From Phytoseiulus persimilis (lineage: Eukaryota; Arthropoda; Arachnida; Mesostigmata; Phytoseiidae), in contig CM075101.1 in the NCBI GenBank assembly GCA_037576195.1, positions 2,542,001 through 2,606,000 of the forward strand: a stretch of 64,000 nucleotides of DNA, given 5' to 3'. The notes under the pieces are model-generated. The model was given only the letters and a program-made list of their open reading frames with translations, had not been told where the DNA came from and searched no databases. Shown one piece after another: positions 1 through 9,969 of the stretch. A program made the position numbers and the translations under genes. The stretch's first letter is position 1, and every line of letters begins with the position of its first letter.

Positions 1-3000
1 CGTCGAGCTTCTCGAAAACTGCACAACGACAAGTACTTGGCTGTTTCAACCACCCGCAGGCTCGCTCGGTAAGACTGGCAGGACTTACACACGAGCGGGA
101 GTGAATTGGCATGGATACCGAGCCGTTGGTTTGAGGGAATCAATTCATCAAACCGAGGTTTCGGCTCCTGATTCAGTCGGTCGGAGAGGTCTCGCTGTAG
201 GGCTCCTTCGTCGAGTCTGGTTGTCCTCTCGGACAGCAAAGCAGGAAGATAGACTGAAAGGCAAACATTCGCCCTCGACTGGAATAGTCAAAAGTAAACT
301 CATTGAAACCATTCGCAGGGCAAAGGGTTCCCGCACAGGCAGACTCTCCTTTGAATGCTAGAATTGGGGTAGGGGTCATTCAAGCTGCGTTCCCACAAAA
401 TAGGTTTGTTCCAATTCAGCCTCGATCCTATTTTGGAAGGGAAGAGCTTCTGATTGCGTTGTCTCAGGCAGACTATCCTGTTCATGAGCCGCCCCCTCGG
501 AAAGGGGGACGCTGCCGGACCTCATGGAACGGCTGTGTTCCGATCAGCTGATACTCCTCCGATCGATTTGCTCCCTTGACGACCAAGATCGTGAAGCAGC
601 CATCTCGATCAATGAGCTGGGTCCTGTATATTTGTGGCTAATGATCAAGCAAGCGCGAGTCCGCGCCCAGGCTCATACTGCGACGCGCATGAAATCGTTC
701 GACCAACCGATTTGCGAAAACCTCGAGCTCGATCAGATCATTCCACTTCTCTTCCCGCAACAGGACGATATTACCAATATCGATTGCAGGAATAAATGAT
801 TCTAGTTTTGGCTCTCCTGATGACTCGCAGAGTTTCTATTCACAAATCGCGGCGATCGGAGAAAGATGGCAAGACGTTCGATCTCAGCCCATTCCAATAT
901 ATACTTGGGCATTACTCACGACCTGTCAGCAGTTGTTTATTAGACTCGTCAGTCCGAGGTTCTCTGTTGTCATTCTCGTCACAAACTGCTGCGCCGAGAT
1001 GAATCAGGCATCTTATTCGCGCCGCTCTTCTTGTGAGACGGAACCGCTTTCGCTCCAAGCGGATCGAGTCGGAAGACATTCCCACTCGATCCCCTAGCAA
1101 CACACAGATCATCGCTTGCCAGAACAAGAAGGATGGGATTCCGTTTGCCGGATTGGATGTTTTCTTTCATCATACCACTTGGCTCAGGACCACACGACAC
1201 GCAAGAGGAAGGGGACTGATTGAACACTCCATCCTCCTGTCGCTTCAATCGAACGCCTTCCATCGCATTTTGCACACTCGTTCGCTCCAATAATCGATCC
1301 TGATGATTTCTTCGAGGCTCACTCGCGTACCATACTCGTTTTCTCTCGATGCTTGTGCCGGAGCATTTGGAAAGAGATGCCTGGTCTCACAGAGAGACAA
1401 TTAGGGAGAAGGCTTTGGGTCGCGTGATGGAACAGTCGGCTTTTATCAGCTGGTGTCGTGGGCGGTTCGATTAGTTTCGCCCACGCCACCTTCATCTGAC
1501 GTACGGGAGACTCGTTGTGATTGAAGCTGTGATAGGCACCGTTTAAGGAGAATGACCTGCTTGCATACTTCGGATGAGATCGCTACGGACGTTTCGCGTT
1601 TGCCTGAGAAGCTAATTGATGATGAGTTGCCAACTATGATCGAGGTCGGGCGGTCGGACCTGGAGAGTCGCGTCCAAGAAGTCGAAGCACGAATCCCCCC
1701 GCTCAGCTGAATCAAGAGCAGAAGCGGAGAGGCTTGATCTATTTCCCAGTGCAATGATCTCTCTCCGGCTGTGTAGTGGAGGCTCTTCATGTGTCGTGTA
1801 GTGAACAGCGGTTGGCACTCAACAGATCACAAAAACGGAACGAATGAGCAAAAACGCTCGATCGGTCCGTCCATCAGACGATGGTTGACTGATTCGGTAT
1901 TTTTCCTAAAGCCATCGTTTTGCGCCGTGCAAACGACTCGTGTATCCATTTCGCATACCGACGATGGCCTTGACGAGCTTGCTGTAAGAGTTGTACTCAA
2001 CAGAGATCAATTCCATTGCACTCAGGGCGGGGTTCATCATTGCTCGTTTGAAGCGGAGAGATTTGCGAGCCTTCCTGCGCTCGGAGATCGTTCTACTAAA
2101 ATGTCCCTGCCAGTCTGCTCTCTTACGGAGTTCTCATCTGGAGGGCGCGTCGTCTCCGTTCGCTCTCCAAAGTTGCGTCGACCCATGAGCTAAAAGTCTG
2201 GGAAAAGCCACTCCGATGACGGTAACCATCACGCATCCCATTCTATTCACGTTGGGAACGCGGTATGTATGTCGTTGAGGAGCGAATCGTTCAATCCTAC
2301 TCCGATGCATTTAGCTGCCGAAGGTGAGCTGCGTCAGGGCCACGTGGGAGCGAGCATCGAATTTCCTGGTTGTTACCGGGAGTTCACAAAGGACTCGTGA
2401 CGCATGCGGCCGGGAATCATGGGATCATCACGTTTGCAGGGAAACACACGTTGGAGGAAAGCTTGACACCTACGCTCTCGGGCTGCGCCGATGTATACGA
2501 ACTGCGAAGATGCCACCGAGCTCCGAAACAGCCCCTGCATCTATGAGGTGAATGGATACGTTCGTGAGAAAGGAGCGCTCCCGCAACGCACACTGGTGTG
2601 ATAGAACAGAGGGAGGAGGACGCGCTTTCAAATGTTCGACCGTTTGTATTTGAGTTCTGCGACGAATTTTCTCCTCCAAAAAGTTCGTCTTTGGTCACAA
2701 GTCCTCCGTGCGTCCGAGTCGCCAATTGCTTGGAAGCAATTTGATGAGGGGAGCTCGAAATCAGGGCCCATCAAGCCGGAGTGCCTCCCGGGGCGGATCC
2801 TAGGTGAACTAGGAAGCATTGGCGAGGTTCGGAAATGTTAACAGCCGAGGAGTTTCTCGGAAATAAACGAGAGCCATGAACCATGAACGTTGAAAACACG
2901 CTCCAACCAACCAGAATTATGCACGCTATCTTTCTACAGAGTCTATCGAGGGATGCACAGGGAAACGGCCGAGATATGCGCCGAAAGAAGTCGTTACACG

Positions 3001-4608
3001 CAGTTTTAGATGGGAAATATGTCTCTCGTATTTCGTCCCCGAGAATTGAACAAACAAACATCTCATCCTGTTTTCGAACGTCGGGTTCTGTCGGAGCATC
3101 TCTCCTTCGATATCTGATCCATGAAAGAGGAGGCCTAACATGACGCCGCCGAAAAAAATTCCGCGGACCGTCACCTACCCCTCCAGTTATACTACTGCCT
3201 TCAATTCCCGTGGAGTATTCTGGCTCCGCTATGTTTGTGTTTCGGTGATGTTGCCAGCTGTCTTGTTCTGCTCAACAAATCGCCGTCTGGGATATTTGGG
3301 GTCAAGGTGCTCGGGATGGAAGTGAGACTACCCCTTTGATGAGCCTCGGGTGGCTCAGACATTCCATGTTTACCCCGACGTCTCGCCTCCACATCCGTCC
3401 CTCAACAACACATTTTGTGACGCCTCAAAGACCAGGAGCATTGCAAGCTTGGGAGGAGGCCCGTTCTCCTCATTTCTAACGTAGGCTCACGTTATTTCCG
3501 CGAAGTTCAGAGGTGTTATTCACGGGTGCCAGTGTAGCGGAAGTAAGATCGCCCATCCAGATTTTCAGCTGGAACTCGTGGGAGCTCACCGGACGGATGA
3601 CGGCTCCGACCTAGCACAAAAAGCTTAACCCAGCAAACTGATCGTCGTTTCGCCTCTGAAGCACGAGCTAAATCGTGATACAAAAACACCTCAATGAACC
3701 GCTTACATAAGATGTCTTCACGTTCGGTGAAATCCTTTCGGAAGGATGAACATTGGTTTATGATAATTGATCGAGCTGATGTGATTCATGCTTTCGATGC
3801 TTATTGAACGATCAGCGAAAACGATTTCGAGTCCTGTTCCGTTTGAGGGAGTGCCTTCAACAGGATCGTTATCCAAAGTCCGGCCAAATACTGTTTGCAT
3901 AAAGTAGATCGGATGATTTTGGTTCGCTCCACAAACGATTGCTGGGACACGAGCACCGGTTTGCGGCCCAGACTTCACAAACTTCGAGTGTTTTCGTAGA
4001 ATCCCGTGATTCTCACAAATCCTGTTCTGGGGCTTATTTAGACGGATGCAAGGATTGTTTCCCGTCCATCGATCACAAAATCGGTCACGCGGGCATCGCC
4101 GCAACCACTGTCCGAGCTGGGTTGTGTACGACTCAGCGACCGTTGTGACCCCAGAACTTTCTGATGTATCTTCACACCTCTGCTCCTAGTACGTCGTTTG
4201 TCCTCAGCAAGGAGTTCCAATCCAGCTACATCGATGATTGTACTGATCGTAACCCAGGTTTCAGTCAAATGTCAAGTGATATCCATTGCTAGGGCTACGA
4301 ATTTGTCGCTTTTCAAAAAATGCGATCATCGCGTGCGAGTCGCGTTGACGGATCGGGAAATCGCGGAAACTGAGTGAATCGATCGACAATAGTGTAGGAT
4401 GATGAGATCGCGGGAGTAGCACAGCAAACTTGATCAAGAGTGAGTAAATGATGTAACGATGAAGAAACACACGATTCTCTTCATTTGAACACGACACGAG
4501 CGCTTCTCGATACTAAAGAGGTCCCATCACAGCCTGGAAATTCGTCCGTCTCAGGCGATGAGGACGGATTTGACTTGGGATATGAAAATGTTGATTCGCG
4601 CTGGCCTT
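1..4608. other. No recognisable gene or repeat
   Basis: Only short overlapping open frames on both strands are present (the longest about 130 codons). None shows a domain, a repeated motif or a codon pattern I recognise. It may be decayed repeat or intergenic DNA. Confidence 0.4.
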
Positions 4609-4623
4609 GATTTATATCCAAGC
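4609..4623. repeat. Left target-site duplication of truncated LINE
   Basis: The 15-mer GATTTATATCCAAGC occurs here and again, identically, at 5134-5148. The two copies bracket a reverse-transcriptase fragment, as expected for target-primed reverse transcription. Confidence 0.6.
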
Positions 4624-5068
4624 ACAGATGGGACTCTTCGATGAACTGAAAGCGAGTTTCTTGAAATCTGCCCTTCGCCTTCATCGCACAACACAGAATA
4701 GACTGATTTACATCATAGCAGATGCGCCCCTTCCAACGCAAGAACTGCTGAGGAAATACGAACTTCCGCAGACCCCGACGTACAAGCGACACCTTGAACG
4801 ATGGTACCAGAAGATAGCAGAATTGGACCCTGAGATTTTCAAATGCCCAGCGTTGATCACCGAAAACTGGAAAGGGCCCAGTTATAGAAACAGACATCGG
4901 ATAACAAGAGGTGCGGCTCATGGTTTTCACCACGTGATCTGCTCAAAGGAGAACAGACACGAGCCAGCGGAGGATTGTCTCTGCTCTTTATGTGGAAACC
5001 CTTGTTCCCAATATCATTTATATGAATGTACCCGATATGACGAATTTGATTGGTTGAGATGTACATGA
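4624..5068 (+). pseudogene. C-terminal fragment of non-LTR reverse transcriptase
   Basis: The open frame of about 148 codons reads through without a stop. Its first part (FLKSALRLHRTTQNRL and following) resembles the thumb and connecting region after the RT domain in LINE polyproteins. Near the C-terminus CSLCG is followed by QYHLYEC, the Cys-Cys-His-Cys knuckle common at the end of LINE ORF2 proteins. No YADD catalytic centre or endonuclease is present, so it cannot be active. The frame appears to start upstream only because the target duplication happens to stay open. Family assignment rests on motif recognition, not on a search. Confidence 0.55.
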
Positions 5069-5133
5069 TCCACAGAGGTAGCATCCTCATACATACACAT
5101 ACTACCAGACATTGGTAATAAAATTTTCATCTG
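4624..5133 (+). mobile_element. 5'-truncated non-LTR retrotransposon insertion
   Basis: A 510-bp insert is bounded by perfect 15-bp direct repeats. It holds the 3' end of a non-LTR reverse-transcriptase frame, then about 60 bp of untranslated sequence with an AATAAA hexamer near 5118, and it stops at the right duplication. There is no long A tail. The absence of the endonuclease and catalytic RT parts fits ordinary 5' truncation during retroposition. A hAT-like terminus starts only 8 bp beyond the right duplication, so the LINE probably landed beside an existing transposon end. The clade is not certain from so short a fragment. Confidence 0.6.
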
Positions 5134-5148
5134 GATTTATATCCAAGC
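5134..5148. repeat. Right target-site duplication of truncated LINE
   Basis: Identical 15-bp copy of the sequence at 4609-4623. Confidence 0.6.
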
Positions 5149-5155
5149 TCTGGAG

Positions 5156-5178
5156 CAGTGGTCCCCAACCTTCTCCAG
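5156..5178 (+). mobile_element. hAT-like transposon terminus
   Basis: The sequence begins CAGTGGTCCCCAACCTT, the canonical start of many hAT (Charlie/Ac-like) terminal inverted repeats. I did not find the matching right end or an 8-bp duplication, so the element's length is unknown. Confidence 0.4.
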
Positions 5179-7513
5179 TCGGCGGAATATGCTCGGAGAC
5201 GAACTTGAGAGGTGCTGCGGTGATTCGAACCTTCTCGGTTACCGAGCTCAATGCCGGGAACGACAGAAATCGCGGAGGGGCCGAAAATCGCGGCAGAGGT
5301 CCCGAACCGCGGTTCCAGTGATTTCCGCGACACCCGCGAATTCCTGTCAGCCCCACCCATTGCTCATAGTTCTCCGTGAACTTCACCAAAATCGACGAAC
5401 ATTTTCAGAAGCTGACTCGAAGAACTGGACTTCGTGCAGGATCATGAAACCGATTTTGAGCACAAAACTCAACGCATGTCGCGTGAGCCCACGAGCCGAT
5501 AACTTCAGTCGCAGACTCGCCGCGAAAAAGCCGTCGGGTTCAGACCTAAGGGATCACAGGGGGGGGGGGGGGTAGGGATGAATTGCGTTCCCTCAATGGA
5601 AAGCTCAACGCTAGCCGACTCCATTGCGCGAGCAATGGGAACCTTGATGGGACAGAACTCACTCCAAAGGAAGTGAAGGATCGATCGCAAGGTTGTTGCC
5701 TTCTCGGATGGTATCTGCCTACCCTTATTTGAATTCCTTGGGCGGGCTGCTGCTTCAAAGTGCCCTAGAACTGTGTCCAAGGGTCGTCGAAGGCTGTCAT
5801 TTTGAAACTGTTCATTCGAACTTCTCTCCGAATTCTCGCCGCATGGCTTTCCAGCAACGAGTGCCAACGAATGTCGCAGACGCTTGCAGCTGAGGATGTT
5901 CTAGTCTTTGCTACGGACTCGTGGCTCTATTTCCGATTCTCCCCGATTGTGCTTCAGGAATGTTTGAGACGAACGTGACGCGTTTCTGAGATCTGGAAGA
6001 GGGGACATACACTGGAAATCGAACTGTCAAAGAGACACAGACGTGCACCAGCCGCGAGGAATCGTTTTTGAGGGGAAGGTGGGTTTCTGCATTCGAGAGA
6101 GCGTTCTCAGAAGCTCTGTGCAACCGCATAAGTCTAAAAGACGGGATGATGCGTGCAATGCTAAGCTCACTGCTCATCGCAAAGGTGCGGATATAGAATT
6201 TTTGATCTGATAAGCTAACTGAGAGGTCGATATGAGGCTCAACACAGGGGAGAGGTATTTGAATAGATCTGAAGGAAGAATAGAAGCTCCAGACAGGGCT
6301 TGAAGTCCAGGTGATGGGCTCAACCTGACCCTTCCGATCTCGAGAAAATCGAAAAGGAGGAAAGCAAGCCCTACGAAGGTCCCCGAAACAATGGTTGATC
6401 AGAGTTTCCGTCCTCGAGAAATGGAACGATTAGCGTTCGCACGAAGCCTCGAAACAATTGAAGCGTGTGAATCAGAACCTTCATGTTGTCCAACATAATC
6501 GCTTCTTTCGCTGGTTACCGGATGACTGGATCCCGTGCTCTTGTTGGTTGAGCGATGCATTCCTGGGCATTCAGATATTCGACCTTCGGTCCTCGATCAG
6601 CGGAGAACGTTGCGAATCGCTCCTGGCTGAAATAATAGTAATGCAGAAGCTGAGGGTAGCGGTTGAAGTCACAGTTTTTCGCGAGAGACAGATATAACAT
6701 TGGATGGAGAGAGATAGGCAGCCGTGCAGTGTTCAAATGGCTGCTAGTTCCAAGACCGTTGCATTCAGTTCGGTTCAACGAAGCTGGAGCGATTCGAGTC
6801 CTCCAATCTTCATGGCAATACAATCGAACGCTCCATTGCTCTGGAGCCGTGAATTCCGGAGAAGGCGCCTTGGGACTCTCTCGGGAGTGATTCACGGTCA
6901 TCCGCAGAACAGCACCCCTTGAGATTCCCTGCCATAGAGATTGATTGAGATTCGCTAGTGCCAACTCAATGATACTCGTAATGTACAGCTTTTCGGTCTG
7001 GTCACAGTGTCTCTCTGTGGAGCGCGGGAGATGACAAAGAGATTCATACGTGGTTACTGGACGGGAAGTGCTCAGAAAATCTCTCTGGACAAAGAAATCG
7101 CTCAACGGGGCACGCATCTTCTTGATCGAGCGAATCGCCGTATTATGTTTGGAGCCAAAACTGACTCAACCTTCAGCCTACGCTCATCCATTCTTGAAAT
7201 ACGACAATTCAAAATTTGATACTTCTCCCCATATCTCAACATGGGAGCGTGTCTCCGTCGAACACCTTAGCTACTTCAATTCCCTGGGAGCAGTTACTGT
7301 AGCTGACGTCGGAGGGCGATAGAGAACTGCATGGCCTGGGAATAGAGAAAAATCTGCGGTTTCTTTACGAGTGTTAGGGGGGATTTCAATAGAGAAATAG
7401 AGGAATGTTGTTCGCACATGATCTGATCCTCACCGGGGACCACCACTCACTCAGCTATACAGTTGAGCCCCGATAACTCGCCATCTCTAAAAAAAGCGTG
7501 AAAGCTCGGGTAG
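5179..7513. other. No recognisable gene; contains a G14 run
   Basis: There is a run of 14 G at 5559-5572. The largest open frame, 200 codons on the minus strand at 6515-7117, has no recognised domain and overlaps other frames, so I do not call it a gene. Confidence 0.4.
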
Positions 7514-7521
7514 TTCGTGGG
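7514..7521. repeat. Probable target duplication of SINE-like copy 1
   Basis: TTCGTGGG here recurs at 7700-7707 on the other side of the 170-bp element. The similarity extends imperfectly over about 15 bp. Confidence 0.4.
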
Positions 7522-7528
7522 GTGGGGG

Positions 7529-7698
7529 AAAAAAAAAAGATTTAATTTACATCATAATTAAATCTGAACGATCTTAAGACCCAAGCCCACCGCCCGCAAT
7601 GGGATTTGCGAGGCGATAGGGAGTGTTACTGAAGCAATACCGAAAGGTGATTCCGGGACACTCCTGAGGGCTGGCTGAGAGGTTCAGCCGAAAACAGA
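7529..7698 (-). mobile_element. SINE-like structured retroposon, copy 1
   Basis: This 170-bp segment is the reverse complement of 48222-48391 with only three mismatches, two of them in one short stem. Read on the minus strand it predicts four hairpins: GGCTGA/TCAGCC; GGAGTGT/ACACTCC; CTCGCAA/TTGCGGG with one G-T pair; and AGATTTAAT/ATTAAATCT. It then ends in T10, a strong RNA polymerase III terminator. The two copies have different flanks and each has its own short direct repeats, so they are separate insertions and not an assembly echo. I do not recognise the parent RNA: it is not a clear tRNA, 5S, U6 or 7SL derivative. It could also be a small-RNA gene family. Confidence 0.6.
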
Positions 7699-8244
7699 AT
7701 TCGTGGGTGGCGGGTGCGGATCAAAAGAAGCGTGAATTACCTGGAATACAGTTTAGAGAAGGATGAAATGGCCGAAAAAAGCGAGACTTTTGCAGTTTAG
7801 CGGGATCTGACGCGCACCCCTATTTTTGTGTGACGTAACTCCTAAACGGAACGTCATTTGGAGCTGAAATCCGCTATGCGGTCGTATAGGAGGAGCGATC
7901 GAATATCATCATCGACAATGATGATGCTTATGACTCCTGCTGAATTGAGGACGCAATCCATCGTCGCTTGAAGGTGTCATGCATTTCTGGAGGGGTGTTC
8001 GTTCAGCGGCCTTGAAGGAGCAGTCGTGTTGGTCGGTAAGGCGACGAAAAAAATCATGGCATAGTCCGTGTCAGGAGAGTTCCTGAGGGCAAGAATTACG
8101 TCAACAGTAGTGCCGGAAACGGGTGAGATTCGAGTTTTTATTGTTCGAATACGTCCAGAATCGTGTGTTTCTCCACCATTCTGGGCCTGAATTCGTCCGC
8201 TGATCCGCATCTGCCTGCAATCCTCTAGGTAAATCCAAACTCGG

Positions 8245-8750
8245 ACCTGACCCGAATCGAGATGGTCGGGTACCAGTTACCCTAATCCCAGCTACCCTAA
8301 TCCCAGCTACCCGAATCCCAGTTACCCGAATCCAAATTACCCTCTCTCACCGCTAAATCCTCTTGCGCTGAACTCCATGTCCGATTCGCGCGCCGACAGA
8401 ACTTCGGAAGTTCAAGTCAGCCAATACTGCCTCTCCCTCAAGGATGACGTTACCCAAGAGTTCCAGTCTCCTATCCCGATTGGAGTTCACGATATTTGTA
8501 GTAGGTCTCCGTGGAGACGTCCTTCACAAAGAGCCTGACCTAACCTAACCTAACCCAGCACTGTACTTCACTGCACGAACACGACTTTGAATAATCTCTT
8601 TGGATATCTCTTTCAGTCAGTTCCTATGCTTCTCCTAGGGATCCGTCGTGACTCTAGACCTAGACTCTAGAGCGTGAGGATTTGGCGGTGAGAGAGGGTA
8701 ATTTGGAGTCGGGTAACTGGGATAGGACGATCGAGATTCGGATCTACTGA
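8245..8750. mobile_element. Fold-back element with tandem-repeat arms
   Basis: The left arm at 8316-8362 and the right arm at 8676-8722 are inverted copies, about 45 of 47 bases matching. Beyond these, similarity continues outward into a run of 15-bp units (CCCAGCTACCCTAAT and variants, 8262-8330). The outer ends were set by eye and no target duplication was found. The loop holds no long open frame. Long inverted repeats made of short tandem units are typical of Foldback-type elements. Confidence 0.55.
8534..8556 (-). repeat. Interstitial telomere-like repeat
   Basis: Three and a half units of CCTAA, the complement of the arthropod-type TTAGG telomere repeat, lie inside the loop of the fold-back element. 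It is too short to be a telomere. Confidence 0.45.
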
Positions 8751-9713
8751 GCGGATTCGAGCTATGTCTGTGAATCCCTCCCACTCAGATCCCTTTTCGA
8801 GTCATTACGGCCACAGATGAAACCACGAGTTCGGACCCGGTCCGAGACCGGGTTGCAGGAGCCGGTAAGCAGTTCGCCGGGCATGTCACGCGGCGCCCCC
8901 AGGGACTCCCACGAATTTCCTATCGCCTTCGTTTCCGAGGAAGAAACACAGAAAATGCGAACTTCACGACTTTATTTTTTTTGCAAAATTTCTTTGAATC
9001 CCTCGGAGAAACGTACCTGGAAGTCCGACGAACGCATCATGATCTGCAGTACGGGGTACAAGCGCGTGAAAGATTTCAGTTCAATCTGAAAGTTACAGCG
9101 GAATCAGGGGTGCAAGCATAATTTTGCATCAGATCTTAGTTTCCAAATTCGCGTTTCTCGAAAGCGGAGGCGGTAGACATTCCGATGCTCAGAGTAGAAC
9201 CCAAGCTCTGTGCAAATATCCGCTCCATCAGACGAATGCTGGGCAGGAAAGCAGGGGTGTAGAGCGAGAATGAGCTCATTGTGGTGTTGAAGCAGACGGC
9301 CACCTTTCGGATAATGAGTGAGGTTCCACTTTGAAGGAATTAGATTTGCCGGTTTGCTCGACTCGCATTCAGCTCTCCATCAGTCAGCGCTGCTGCTCCA
9401 TAATCAGCGAGTGACCTGCCAGAACTGTCTGTCGGGGTAGTTAGAGGGTCCTGAAACATGAAATAAAACACATTAGATTCGGGCAGGTGCGACTCTCTCG
9501 GCTCAGTCTCCCCATGGTTACGTACAAAGCTTGGTAGGCCTTCAACGTGAAAACAATCATCACCGTGAAAATCAAGGAGAAGGAAATGGGGATGAATGGT
9601 TTATTAACAAAATTCATTCAACTGCGGTTACAGGAATGATATTCCACATAGAATCATAGGTTATCTTCCCGGATATCGAAGAAGTTATACGTAGATTCGG
9701 GAACTCCTGGAGG
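8751..9713. other. No recognisable gene
   Basis: Flanking DNA left of the hAT transposon. Only short frames are present; the longest, 90 codons at 8817-9089, has no recognisable domain. Confidence 0.4.
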
Positions 9714-9721
9714 GTGGGAGC
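9714..9721. repeat. Left 8-bp target duplication of hAT element
   Basis: GTGGGAGC; an identical copy lies at 12374-12381 directly outside the opposite terminus. Confidence 0.85.
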
Positions 9722-9969
9722 CAGTGGCGTAGCGAGGCTCCATGATGCCCGGGGCGGACATGTGATTCGATGCCCCCCCCCTCCCATTTTTCGTGAGGTT
9801 TAACAAGAGAAATGCGTTTGAAGCTTCCTGAGTGCTTACTTGAATGACTTGGAATGGGGACCTAACGGAAACTCCAGAGAAACGGAGACAGCCCGCGCAA
9901 GTTAACGCGGATGAAAATCACTCGCGCTCTACGTTTTAATTACTTTATGAACAACTGGATTCCTCCCTC

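Noticed and set aside
524-799. 91-codon plus-strand frame
   Set aside because: It looks mildly protein-like but has no motif and no supporting context.
6839-6846. CTCTGGAG as the right duplication of the hAT end at 5156
   Set aside because: The preceding bases do not resemble a complement of CAGTGGTCCCC, so the match is probably chance.
6515-7117. 200-codon minus-strand frame
   Set aside because: No recognisable domain, overlapping forward frames of similar quality, and no splice or repeat context.
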